DNA from: Epithemia pelagica
Lineage: Eukaryota > Bacillariophyta > Bacillariophyceae > Surirellales > Surirellaceae
Length of the DNA: 64,000 nucleotides
Direction of reading: 5' to 3'
NCBI GenBank assembly: GCA_946965045.2
Contig: OX337228.1
Location: 6,200,001 to 6,264,000, forward strand
The position numbers were made by a program, and so were the translations under genes. This document shows positions 10,794 through 20,785 of this stretch, piece by piece. A model generated the notes under the pieces. It worked only from the letters and a program-made list of their open reading frames with translations, searched no databases and was not told the origin of the DNA. Within the stretch, counting starts at the first letter, position 1, and each line of letters opens with the position of its first letter.

Positions 10794-13700
10794 CTACGAA
10801 TATGACGGGGGTGGATTGTGTACCCGGCCCATTTCTCGAGTGTTGTAGGAATTGCAGTGTGGACATTTCTGTCCCACAAAATGATACTGAACTTGGCCTG
10901 TCTTGCCACAATCCTGGCAATATATGTTGGACATTGTATGTAGAAAAGATGCTGGCATGGGCTGCATACGAATTCCAGCATCCAGGAGCGCAAAGTGATC
11001 TTTCATGTCTTCCATCGATCGCATACAAAGAGGACACGTGTAACTCGTCCTTCGGTACTGCGTGTAGCATGTCATATGCATCACGTGTCCACATTTGAGA
11101 CCACGAAGGGGCTCTGTCGACTGAAACAAAGTTTCATGACAAATGGGGCAACTTCCTTGTAGCTTTTGAGGAATACATTGATGATCTTTGTCTTCCAGCG
11201 ACACGCACGCGTTACAACGCATGCAGTGTCGAAAATCGATCCCTAGACCGAGACCCAATCTGCAAGTATTACCTGCACCATGCATCAGAAGTTGTGAGGT
11301 GAGATTGTTGTGCCCCAACACTTCGAGAATATAAAAGGAGACTCGTGACAACTTACAATATGGGCAATGAAATATCGGTCTCGAGGATCCATCATACAAA
11401 TGACAGATGTTGCAAAAATACTTGGCAAAGGGACGTCCATATGATTCACAGTCTGGGTTGATACAACGGTCTTCTGCAGGTTGTAGGGTATTACAAGTCA
11501 TGCACATGACTTCGGTAACCGCGTACCGATCCAACTTTTCATCTTCTTGACCTCCACCACGAATAGCCGGAAGTTCTCTGGTTTGATCACAACAAAGTCG
11601 ACATGTATAGAGTCTTCCAGATTTGGGGTGCCGCAGTTTACAAGCACGGGCGTAATGAGGGCAACCAAGAACGGCTCCGGTGGCTCCATCATGAAAGGTA
11701 GGTGCCAGTTCAGACGCCGAAAAGCGCGGAACTGAGTCTCCCGATAAAGAATCTTTTCGACCATGTGGCAAACCATCATTCTTCCAGACCAACTCCACCT
11801 TGGAGTCTCCCGTTTTCTTGTAATAGGCCGATGGAGGAAGACCCACTCGAGGACGCTGTTGGACTTCATTGCTGTTATTGTGAGTCGCAAAAATCTGTGG
11901 AAGAAACGGAACCGTCGTTGCACACAGTGGCGCATTGACAGCCACTGCCGGGGGACTTTCTGGTTCGCGACGCCGTTGCTTCTCCTTTTCATTGCTTTTC
12001 CACACCGAGTCTCGTAACCCTTGAATTGTGGCATTCTTTTGTTGCGCATTCAGAGCCGGGTTAGTAGCAATGGCTCGTATTAACTTTTCCAATTCGGCTT
12101 GACTCGTAATTTGGACCGGCCGGGTCGGACGAGTGGGACTCACCACCGTGGTTCCGGTGTAGGACGCTGGAGTACACACAGTGTCGTTTGTGGGCATGCA
12201 AAACATACCATCGCTGGTTCGAGCCCTTTTGGCTCGATGATTCATTTGCTGTTGTTCCGCCATATTTTCTGTCCTTTCTTCTTGCTTCGACGAACTGAAT
12301 GACGCCGAAGGCTTGGAATCTTGCTGCGCTTCGGATTCTCCCTTGACTTCCGCATTTCGTCCGGAAGCCGTCATGTCTTTTCGTTTCGTCTGTCCCCACC
12401 CCGAAGCACTCAGCCATCGGTCAAAGAAAGTGTTTTGCATGGATTGCTTCATGTATTGGATCATTTCTTCTCGTTCATTTTCTGCCAAACTTTGAACGGC
12501 CATGGTCATGATCTGGCCGATGGTATCGGCCGACCGTTTGCCCATAATGTTGCCAACCAAATCGTGAATTTCAGTTTTGCTCAAGTGCTTGACAACCAGG
12601 GGCATGCATTGCGTCTCCTCCTTTTCCAAATGATGCATCAAATGATCCGACAAGACCTTGGTAGATTCTCGAATCTTGTGTGCCACCACATTGGCTTGGA
12701 TATCATCTTTTTCGTCGCGGGTAGTCGATGATTCCGAGGGTGTCCTTGGTTGTTGTTGTTGTTGCTGCTGAGAACGGCTGCGAGGAGAATAGGACGAGCC
12801 GTTGTCATTGCTACTATTGCTGCTCAAGATCTCTCGTAGGGAAGTAAGCAAGGCATCCATTTCCGAAAACATGCGTTCTTCATCGGCATGATCCTCTTCA
12901 TACTCTTCTTGTACCAAACCATTGGAATCTGTCGTTCCCTTTCCACTACTCGATGGAGAAGACGACGAGGCAGCTTGTCGGACCGTCGTGGGCGAAGTGG
13001 TTGTGGATGTCGCTTGAAGGGTTGCATGCGGTTGCATTTTGGATCGCAAGGCGGGCCAAATAAATTCATCTTCGGCGGACGAATGAGCTCGAAACACGGA
13101 CCAAATTACCTTGAATCTCCCCGCAACGGATCGCTCGAGATCAATCCAATCTGTACTGCCCTTAGCAGTGTTGTTGTTGTCATCATTGGTATTCGAACGC
13201 GGATTTTTCGTCGGTGTCCGCGTTTCGTTTTTGGATGTCAAGGACGAAGCAGCATTGGTGGTGGGAGCGGAAACAAAGGATGTTGTTTCCGTTGTCTCCA
13301 AAGTAGATGTTGTCGTTACTGCTGCGGCTTTTTCGGTAGCATCCCTGTTTCGATCTTGTTTGTGGGCATTCGAATCCTCAATAATTTGTTGTGTGAGAGC
13401 CTTGACATCTTCTTGCAAGGATTTGAGAGCCCCCCGCAAGCAATCGTGCAAGTGAATAATTTCAATCAAGGCGCAATCTCCAAACAATTCTTTGCGACGT
13501 TTGGTAATCATGATATCTCGTGGAGAAAGAGGAGGTGTGGAGGGAGGAGCGGGAGGAGCCGCCGCAGTAGTAGGTGGACTTGCGGACGACGACGACATGC
13601 TGATGGGTGCCGTCGGATAATAATACCGAGGAAGATTCAATGCTGCCACAGTCTGCAAGGATGCCGTGGTTCGACTTCGAGGATTTGGAGCAGAAGCAGC

Positions 13701-13871
13701 AGTGCTGAGGCCTTGTTCGTTCAATGAATCCGGCCATAAGTTAGAGGAGGAGGGTTCTGGTGGTGCTCTTCCTCCTGCTAGGTTTCCGTCTTGGTGATTG
13801 TCTTGTTGTTGTCTTGGGTATTCCATTTCTTCGGAGCTTTCCGCGTCGTTGATAAGAGGCAGAGATTGCAT
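10794..13871 (-). CDS. BRUTUS-like hemerythrin/CHY/RING E3 ubiquitin ligase
   Basis: Exons 13871-11357 and 11272-10794 give 997 residues. From the N-terminus: a disordered Pro/Ser-rich region; a hemerythrin-like domain (about 135-415) with HLHD, SSAEDEF, EDHADEE and HLMHHLEKEE as putative di-iron ligands; a CHY zinc finger from about 733; a CTCHY finger; a RING (CPICHETLF, from about 880); and a C-terminal zinc ribbon (YCQDCGKTG). This is the layout of plant BTS/BTSL ligases, which bind iron and degrade iron-deficiency regulators. Here there is one hemerythrin unit rather than two or three. The 84-nt intron 11356-11273 is a multiple of three with no stop and lies inside the CTCHY finger. Removing it restores CPYCNTCRLGLGLGIDF. 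Frame upstream of 13871 has no ATG. Confidence 0.87.
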   Translation of the reverse strand: MQSLPLINDAESSEEMEYPRQQQDNHQDGNLAGGRAPPEPSSSNLWPDSLNEQGLSTAASAPNPRSRTTASLQTVAALNLPRYYYPTAPISMSSSSASPPTTAAAPPAPPSTPPLSPRDIMITKRRKELFGDCALIEIIHLHDCLRGALKSLQEDVKALTQQIIEDSNAHKQDRNRDATEKAAAVTTTSTLETTETTSFVSAPTTNAASSLTSKNETRTPTKNPRSNTNDDNNNTAKGSTDWIDLERSVAGRFKVIWSVFRAHSSAEDEFIWPALRSKMQPHATLQATSTTTSPTTVRQAASSSSPSSSGKGTTDSNGLVQEEYEEDHADEERMFSEMDALLTSLREILSSNSSNDNGSSYSPRSRSQQQQQQQPRTPSESSTTRDEKDDIQANVVAHKIRESTKVLSDHLMHHLEKEETQCMPLVVKHLSKTEIHDLVGNIMGKRSADTIGQIMTMAVQSLAENEREEMIQYMKQSMQNTFFDRWLSASGWGQTKRKDMTASGRNAEVKGESEAQQDSKPSASFSSSKQEERTENMAEQQQMNHRAKRARTSDGMFCMPTNDTVCTPASYTGTTVVSPTRPTRPVQITSQAELEKLIRAIATNPALNAQQKNATIQGLRDSVWKSNEKEKQRRREPESPPAVAVNAPLCATTVPFLPQIFATHNNSNEVQQRPRVGLPPSAYYKKTGDSKVELVWKNDGLPHGRKDSLSGDSVPRFSASELAPTFHDGATGAVLGCPHYARACKLRHPKSGRLYTCRLCCDQTRELPAIRGGGQEDEKLDRYAVTEVMCMTCNTLQPAEDRCINPDCESYGRPFAKYFCNICHLYDGSSRPIFHCPYCKLSRVSFYILEVLGHNNLTSQLLMHGAGNTCRLGLGLGIDFRHCMRCNACVSLEDKDHQCIPQKLQGSCPICHETLFQSTEPLRGLKCGHVMHMTCYTQYRRTSYTCPLCMRSMEDMKDHFALLDAGIRMQPMPASFLHTMSNIYCQDCGKTGQVQYHFVGQKCPHCNSYNTREMGRVHNPPPSYS

Positions 13872-16189
13872 ACTGCATCCAAAGGTTCGCACTGCTCATG
13901 CTGATGTGGCATACATGGATGTTGGAGCAGTAGGTAGACTCTTCTTGTTCCTGGTGTCTGTCTACATATTATAGTTCGACTGAGTTCAGAATGAACGTGT
14001 CGGGTAAGCCGGCAGGCTAAGGGGGTCTGGGGGTGGAAAAACATCAAAGACTAGAAAAAACTTTTTTAGCTCAAGAGTCGAAATTCAGTACTTTACACCA
14101 AAACCTTCCCATGTTAGGCAAAAAACGCCGGGCCAACCCCTATTCAAAACCATTCAGCCCCGAAGAAAAACAATGATCGAAGAACGGTCATCCATTGTTT
14201 TATCAATCCATTAAATAAAAACCATTTCACCACGCTGTTCCACGTCAGAATCACGCCCAACGAACCAACCCACGAAACATCTCCCCACGTCCTCTAGTAG
14301 TGAGAGTAGCAACTATGTCACTAACACCTAGCCAAACATAGTTGTGCTATCTCTCAGTAGCTAGGATTGAGTACAATAGGTCCCACGCATCTATTAGGTT
14401 CTTACTCCTTGATTGCATCAAGTATAATCCATGTCGACTCCAGTTTGGTTGCCATCATAGCTACCCCTAGTATCTCTGGAGTCCAAGTCGACTCCATTGG
14501 AGTATCCATCGCAAATTGGATCTGAGTCTTGGATTCAGTCATGAATGACATAGTCGTCTGCCCATCATCCAAAGCAAATGAATCGACTTTGGGGGCCGGC
14601 AATTTCCAATCATTAAATTTCATAGTAACGTTAATGTTCAGCATCGGGGGTGTAAAGAAGGGTTGGATGAACTAGAATCCAGAAAGAGAAAGGCTATGCT
14701 TCGAAGCGCAGCCTTAACCCTAATTACAATACCCATCATGTGGTATCTCTTGTTTCTCCTCTTTGATTCTCTCCCGTCTTATGTGAGATGTGAGCCATTG
14801 CGATAGAAAGGCTTGAACGTGAGGAGTGAGGAATGTGGGGGTAACCCTATAGTTGGTCAAGAGCCTACTGATAAAAATTGAGGGAGCGATGTACGCTGAA
14901 GTTAAATGGGGGGTCCAGGGCTATGGGGGGTCAGGAATTTGCAAATTACGGGTTGGCAGCCCATAAATGAAGTCAACTCAGCTTTTAACTTTGAAGTCAG
15001 TTCTTGGTTCTGCGGTAAGCAGTCAGCAGTCACGCATCTTTAGCGCTGCTAGAGAATCCCCAGCAAAGATTTTCTGTTGCGTGTATACGTTAGTCACCGT
15101 ACTCTTTTCTCTGCACCGGTCACTTTTATCCTTTCTCATTTGTTTGTTTCATACTGGTCACTCTGTGTCATTCATTTGCTCCACACAGCCTTCCAAAGTG
15201 TCTGATTGCAATAACAATGATGACTCTTCAACTGTGGAAATGTGCAATATGGATAGCAGTCCGAAGCACACCCCCAAAATGAAGGTTCTGTAAGAGGACA
15301 CCTATTAGTGTATTCTTGAAAGGAGATAATATTGACATGGCAACAAAACAAAAAGATTCTGCTGGAGACCAAGCAACTATTCCACCACTGGAAAGGAAAG
15401 CTCTCATCAAGATAAGTGCTCTAGTTACTAGGAGTACTCCCCTAGCTAGGCATTTTTATCATGGTAGCACAGGTAGTCTTATCTCCAGCGGATGCGCATA
15501 CCTACCGTAGGTCCAGCAGAGACCTCTCCAGCGCACTCTAGCAGAGATGAGCTGTTGCGGGACCGACCTCTACTAGAGATCTTGGAACACACAAACTCAA
15601 CAAATTCTTGAAAAAGGAACAATGGAGTTCCAATTCAATTGCCACAAAAGTTCTGCAAATTGACTTTTTACTTTTTCAGAAAGAAAAGTCGACTTAAAGT
15701 CAGAAGTCAGAAACTAAGATATTATTGACTTCCACGATTCGAGATACGAGTAATGGTAGAAGTCGCAGCTCACGCTGACGTTGGAAGGTCATAGTTCAGA
15801 ACTTGACTTCATGAAAGACGTTAAGTCAAAGTTGAAAATGTTGTGCTCTCCAACTTGATTTCACTGAGAAAAGAGAAAAGTCATGGGATCTCGGCTGGAA
15901 ATTGACTTGACTTTCATGAAAAAAGTTAAAAGTTGTTTATTTAAGCTTAAAAGTGTAAAACAGTCAAGTAGAACTTCAACACTCAACACTCTGGTTGCGT
16001 TTTGCGTGATCACTGAACTCAGCCGTTCCATCCCGAAGGGTACTGTCCTAACTTTTTCGGTCGCGGAAGAATCCGTCCGTGGTCCGTTCCTCCAAGATCC
16101 AAGTGCTGGGTGGTGGGGGAGAATCTTTCTCCCCCTTGTTTTCTTTCGCACAAAAATTCCACCACCTCCAAAAGTCGCCAGCCATCACC
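13872..16189. other. Gene-poor island with AAGTC/GACTT repeats
   Basis: No gene is supported over 2.3 kb. An 80-codon minus frame (14644-14402) and a 108-codon plus frame with a hydrophobic stretch (14967-15293) match nothing I know. From about 14970 to 15970 the words AAGTC and GACTT recur. Two related segments, 15803-15834 and 15908-15935, share TTGACTT..CATGAAA..GTTAA. TAGGAGTA occurs at 15429. A decayed mobile element or a lost gene is possible. Confidence 0.45.
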
Positions 16190-17236
16190 ATGGCGACGAC
16201 GACGACAAAAACAACCATGACAAAGCAACTGGAAGAACGCTATCATACGTTACTCTATGATTTCAAAGGACAAAAGCGAGCCTGCTTTCTCGAGGCACCG
16301 GAGACGGCACTTTCATTACTACGAGGCGCGTGGAATTTGAACGAGACACCTCGACCCTCCCTGGACTGGATCAGTCGACGACTCAAACATGTTCAATCGT
16401 ATTCGTCCAATGTCAAAACGTACAATGTCCAAAGTGAAGGATTTCCGTGTGCTGGACCGGACGGTGAACTGTTTCGGTCTCAGGGACCGGCCGTGGCACA
16501 GGATGCCAAATTACAGCTGCAATCGGCCTTGGGTCAAGCCTTGTCGGAGATGGGTTATATGATGAGTGATGTACGGAGCGAGCAACAAGTCGAATTTCAC
16601 TTGTCCTTTTTAAAAACGGACGATCAATCGTTGGCGCAGGAACCACACATTGATTTTCGATGGGACAGTGTGTTGGATCACCCCGACGACGCCACTGCAT
16701 CCACCACGGGTACCACAAACCCTGGAAGACGATCGAGTAAACGAAATCGCAAGGCTCCTTACAAAGAACGAGTGCCCTTTGTCGCATTTATACCGCTTGT
16801 AGCCGAGGGGATGCAACTCGAAGTCTGGAAGGCTCGTGACCCACGGACGCTCAAGCTTCCAAACAATGCTGAAACCAACAAAACCGACCACGACGACGAC
16901 GACGACAAGGGCATTGTGGTGGACATTCCACTTGGAATCATGCTGTTGGCCCGAGGAGATGTCGTTCATGCAGGTGGATTTCGAACGGGAGACCATGGCA
17001 ATCCCCGAGGCCATTTGTACGTGTATCAAAGTTTGACGGGCGAGGCTCATGCCACCAACACGGCCAACACCTATACCTTGCCCTTTGACACGGTGCGACG
17101 ATTGGGAGAAGTCTACAAACACGCTCCTCATGTACCCACAGCCACCGAAATTGTGCTACCCAACAAATCCATTGTCCGTCGATGGCCCAGAACCCAAAAG
17201 GTAAAGGGTTCCTTTGTGGAAAAAACACACATGTAA
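16190..17236 (+). CDS. Putative Fe(II)/2-oxoglutarate oxygenase-like protein
   Basis: The single-exon frame is open upstream to 16079, but the first ATG in good context (ACCATGG) is at 16190, giving 348 residues. I see HIDFRWD, an HxD pair, then FIPLVAEGMQLEVW, then RGDVVHAGGFRTG with a second His, and NPRGHLYVYQ with a following Arg. HxD...H...R in beta-strand context is the iron and 2-oxoglutarate binding pattern of double-stranded beta-helix dioxygenases such as the phytanoyl-hydroxylase group. The substrate is unknown. An Asp-rich loop lies between the two halves. The family call is inference from motif order only. Confidence 0.7.
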   Translation: MATTTTKTTMTKQLEERYHTLLYDFKGQKRACFLEAPETALSLLRGAWNLNETPRPSLDWISRRLKHVQSYSSNVKTYNVQSEGFPCAGPDGELFRSQGPAVAQDAKLQLQSALGQALSEMGYMMSDVRSEQQVEFHLSFLKTDDQSLAQEPHIDFRWDSVLDHPDDATASTTGTTNPGRRSSKRNRKAPYKERVPFVAFIPLVAEGMQLEVWKARDPRTLKLPNNAETNKTDHDDDDDKGIVVDIPLGIMLLARGDVVHAGGFRTGDHGNPRGHLYVYQSLTGEAHATNTANTYTLPFDTVRRLGEVYKHAPHVPTATEIVLPNKSIVRRWPRTQKVKGSFVEKTHM

Positions 17237-17749
17237 CAATATATTCTGGGGCTCTTTTTCAATGTGCATTCAAGGAATCACTCTTGCTGTTTTCTCTTTC
17301 ACGGGGAACTGAAATGGAGACTGATCTTATTGAATTGACTCTTGACTCTCAACGCCGTTATAGTGTGGTTGGAGATAAAAAGTATAAGAAAGAAACAGGG
17401 TCTAGATCAAGTCATTGTCCATGTTTTGAACTGCATATTTTGAACGGATAGATGTTATGCTGATTGAAAAGAGGAAGGGTGATAGGGACAAGAGCCCGAC
17501 CACTCGATCCATAGTCCCCTTTCAGAGGAGTAGCGAGTAGCAGAGCACCCACAGGCAACGCGTCGCTGGCTGCATGTCCGTAGATGGTAGACAGACCGCA
17601 ACTGACACTGACGTGTCCCGACCCTTTTCTTTTTCTCCTCCCTCTCCCCCCAACACCATGATGGTGGTTCGACCGCGGCAGTCTATCTAGGTACTCTCCT
17701 ACACACAACTCGCCGTTGTGAGTTTGGAATCGTTGAGACCCATCGATTC
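17237..17749. other. Intergenic between two plus-strand genes
   Basis: This stretch should hold the 3' UTR of the oxygenase-like gene and the promoter of the endonuclease III gene. I see no gene or clear repeat in it. Confidence 0.5.
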
Positions 17750-19117
17750 ATGTCTACCCTTGCTTCGCGGGTGGTGGTTGGATCAAACTTTCCACGTGTA
17801 GTGCAGGTTGTCCTTTCGTTCTGTCTCATTCGTCGTGCCAACAGCAGCAGCTTTTTGACTGCTGGCGTCGAGGTGAACCGTCTCTACCCACAACAACAAC
17901 CACAACGACAACAACAGCAATTCTTTCATCCCAGATTTCTCTGTGCAGCTAGTTCTGATTCCCATTCTCAGAAACCAATGCCAGTATCCACGCGACAACG
18001 AAAACAAAAGGAGCAAAAGCAAGAGGACACTATCGATAATGGGTTTGTCCAAGAGACTGTCCCTGAGACACCGTCCTCCTCCTCCAACAAGGACAGTGCG
18101 AAACGCTCGTCGTCCCGAAAGAGGACGAGAAAGGATCAACCAACACCTGTTGCATCATCCTCCGATACCTTGGTGTCGGCACAGGTGACATCGTCGGATC
18201 CCATACCGGATAAACCTCTCCCAGACCCAGCTACAACAACCTCAACAAGTACCGCCACCCCTGGATCTGGTCGAGGAAAGCGTGTCAAACAATCACCCCG
18301 GTCACCAAAACAACCACCGCAACCAATCAAGGCACCAACTGATTGGGAGGATATTTATAGTTTGGTGGAAGAACTGCGACAAGACCGAACGGCACCGTGC
18401 GATAGCATGGGTTGTGAAGCCTTGGCAGCCAAGGAGGAAAACGATTTACCAGGATTCCGATTCCAAGTGTTGGTGGCACTCTTACTCTCATCTCAGACCA
18501 AGGATGCCATGGTATCCGAGGCCGTTCGTCTCATGAAACAAGATGGTATTCTTTCCATTGCCGCACTTGGTCAAGCACACATTACAACAGAACTCCTAGC
18601 CTCCAAATATTTGGCCAAGGTTGGCTTTCGAAACAACAAGGCAAAGTATCTAAAAGAAGTTGTGGGAATCCTAGAGTCGCAGTATCAAAGTGACATACCA
18701 CCGACGGCGTTTAAAATGATGGAGCTGCCCGGCATTGGACCGAAAATGGCCTACATTTGCGAATCGGCCGCCTGGGACCCGGAGGTTCCATCGGGGATTG
18801 GCGTCGATACTCATATGCATCGCTTGTTTAATCAACTCGGCTGGGTCAAGGCCAAGACTCCGGAACAAACCCGAGTGCAACTGGAAAGTTGGCTTCCCAT
18901 CGAAAAGTGGAAGACGGTCAATTTGCTGTGGGTAGGATTTGGGCAAGAAGTCCAACAAGAAAAGGCCAAGATACTCAAGAAAGCATTGGGTTCGACTCGA
19001 CCGGCAGCCGCACTGAAACTGTTGAAACGGTGTGGTTTGGATTTGAAGAAAGATGGAACAAAGTGCGACCTGTACGATGAGATTCAAGCTGTACTCAAGA
19101 TTGGCAAAGAGAAATAA
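17750..19117 (+). CDS. NTH1: Endonuclease III-like DNA glycosylase/AP lyase, no Fe-S cluster
   Basis: Single exon of 455 residues from ATG 17750. The glycosylase domain starts near residue 197. The helix-hairpin-helix LPGIGPKMA carries the expected catalytic Lys at 332, and GVDTHMHRL supplies the catalytic Asp at 353, so base-excision activity on oxidised pyrimidines is likely. After WVGFGQ, where most family members have a C-x6-C-x2-C-x5-C cluster loop, there are only two scattered cysteines, so the [4Fe-4S] cluster is absent, as in yeast Ntg1. The first 200 residues are basic, Gln- and Ser-rich, and could include an organelle targeting signal. The stop is 55 bp from that of the convergent carrier gene. 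Confidence 0.88.
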   Translation: MSTLASRVVVGSNFPRVVQVVLSFCLIRRANSSSFLTAGVEVNRLYPQQQPQRQQQQFFHPRFLCAASSDSHSQKPMPVSTRQRKQKEQKQEDTIDNGFVQETVPETPSSSSNKDSAKRSSSRKRTRKDQPTPVASSSDTLVSAQVTSSDPIPDKPLPDPATTTSTSTATPGSGRGKRVKQSPRSPKQPPQPIKAPTDWEDIYSLVEELRQDRTAPCDSMGCEALAAKEENDLPGFRFQVLVALLLSSQTKDAMVSEAVRLMKQDGILSIAALGQAHITTELLASKYLAKVGFRNNKAKYLKEVVGILESQYQSDIPPTAFKMMELPGIGPKMAYICESAAWDPEVPSGIGVDTHMHRLFNQLGWVKAKTPEQTRVQLESWLPIEKWKTVNLLWVGFGQEVQQEKAKILKKALGSTRPAAALKLLKRCGLDLKKDGTKCDLYDEIQAVLKIGKEK

Positions 19118-19172
19118 TCATCTTCCAACATGGCACAAACTCGTGCGTACATTGTATGCATCCATGGCACTT

Positions 19173-20481
19173 CTAGAGTTGGTCTTTCTTGTCGTATTGT
19201 ACCATTGCTTGATAGACGTAGGAGTAAACATTAATGGTGATGGCCGAGGAGGGAATGCCTCGACCATAGGCAACTTGCCAGCCTCGATTCAGCCGACTGA
19301 CCACGGCCAACAATCCGCTTTCCCCATACAGTTGCCGAATAGCTTGAAAGGGTGAAACTCGCACCAATGGGTCTGCGCTTTGAATCCATGTTTTGACCGT
19401 GTCCAAGGGCAAGGCCGAAATCCAATAGGCCAATCCTCCTATTCCACCCGACAAAACCCGAATCACAAAGGAAGGATCCTTGTCCTGGTCCGTTTGGTAT
19501 GTCCTCATGAGTAGATTTTGTGTAAACGCCAAGGTTGCAAAAAAGCTGGCCACGCCAACACCATCACGGACCATTGTAATCCCCACCCCTCTCCATAGTG
19601 TGTGGACCCCATTGACGTGGATGGCCTGTCGAATCACATTGAGGGATGTAGCTACAGCCCTTTTAGTTTGGGGAGATGCTGGGCTACTGATGGACAGTCT
19701 TGCTTGTTCGGCAATCAGCTGCACCACGAACATTTTGATTACACAAGTAAGAGACCAAGAGAAACAACAACAACATTGATAGTCATGTTTTACGACCGTT
19801 CGAACCAGAACAATAGTGTAAGTCAAGCCCATCCATAAACTTGAATCATTACACGTTCATTGTCCATCGACTCACCTGATTTCTTACATATTCGACAGGC
19901 GTGACGAATAGGCCACCGTTGATGGCACCGGCAGTGAATCCACAAAAGAGCCGATCCATGGTATTCAATTCGCACGTTTCGTTCCTGTTTGTCATGTGTT
20001 TGAAATCCAACACGGCATGTTCCAAAATATTGTTCACCGTAAAAACTGTGCCTTTGTAGACTGCTTGAGCCATTAATGGCAATGAGATACCCGTATACAA
20101 AGCCCGAATACCTCCCGTTTGCAAGGTTTGACGAAGAATCTGCAAGGGTCCTCCTCCTCCCGTAGGAGAGCTGGCCAACCCGCCGTTGCTGGTCTGCAAG
20201 GAGGGCATTCCTGCCGCTTGCATATTGGTTCTTAAAAAGTCCATGGGATAGAGTACAATGGTCGAAGCCATTCCAGAAACACTTCCCGCGACAAGCGAGT
20301 TGCGCACAACATTTGTGGCTGCCAAGGAGGAGGAGGATGGGGCGGAATCGACCAAATCTTGTGGTCGGACCTCATCTGCCACCAACACGTCTGGGGAGAA
20401 TCCGGTTCGTCGTTGCGTGAGAGCCCTTGTCAAGAGGCTGTTGGTGTTCTTGGTGGTTCCAATATCATTATTGAGAGCCAT
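19173..20481 (-). CDS. Mitochondrial carrier family (SLC25) transporter
   Basis: Exons 20481-19876 and 19718-19173 give 383 residues; the donor is GTGAGT and the acceptor GCAG. Three repeats carry the signatures PMDFLRTN, PVEYVRNQ and PLDTVKTW, matching Px(D/E)xx(K/R). The splice junction joins PVEYVRNQ to LIAEQAR, which is natural for this family. It should be a six-helix inner mitochondrial membrane transporter. The substrate cannot be told from sequence; the pattern is closest to amino-acid/acylcarnitine-type carriers. The N-terminal 60 residues are a variable extension. The ATG at 20481 has context ACAATGG; the frame upstream contains only a GTG. Confidence 0.85.
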
Positions 20482-20785
20482 TGTGGTCAGGATCACAGCT
20501 GCAATATGGAGTTGTTGGTTTGCACTACTGTTGTTTTTGGGATTTGGAATGATGCCGATGGGTCGATCGGACGAGAGGGTGACGCAGAAAGGCGAGAAGA
20601 AAGGAAGCCGGGGGAGAAGAATCCGCGCGGAGGAATGCGACTACAAATCAGTCGCTCATCATCGCCGTCTTTCCGCGAGATACACGTGAGTGCGGACAGA
20701 CCGCCCTCCACCGCCCACCAGAACCAATCAATGAGGTCAAATTTTCACTCCAAGCTTCAAGAGAGAGAAAATCAAAGTGGAAACC
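20482..20785. promoter_or_regulatory. Divergent promoter of carrier and RRS1
   Basis: A 304-bp gap separates the start codons of the minus-strand carrier and plus-strand RRS1, so both promoters must lie here or overlap. Purine-rich GAGAGAGAAAA sits just upstream of the RRS1 start. No TATA element is evident. Confidence 0.45.

Noticed and set aside
14402-14644. 80-codon minus-strand frame in the gene-poor island
   Set aside because: Starts with ATG but has no recognisable domain and no supporting neighbours; could be a transposon relic but nothing shows it.
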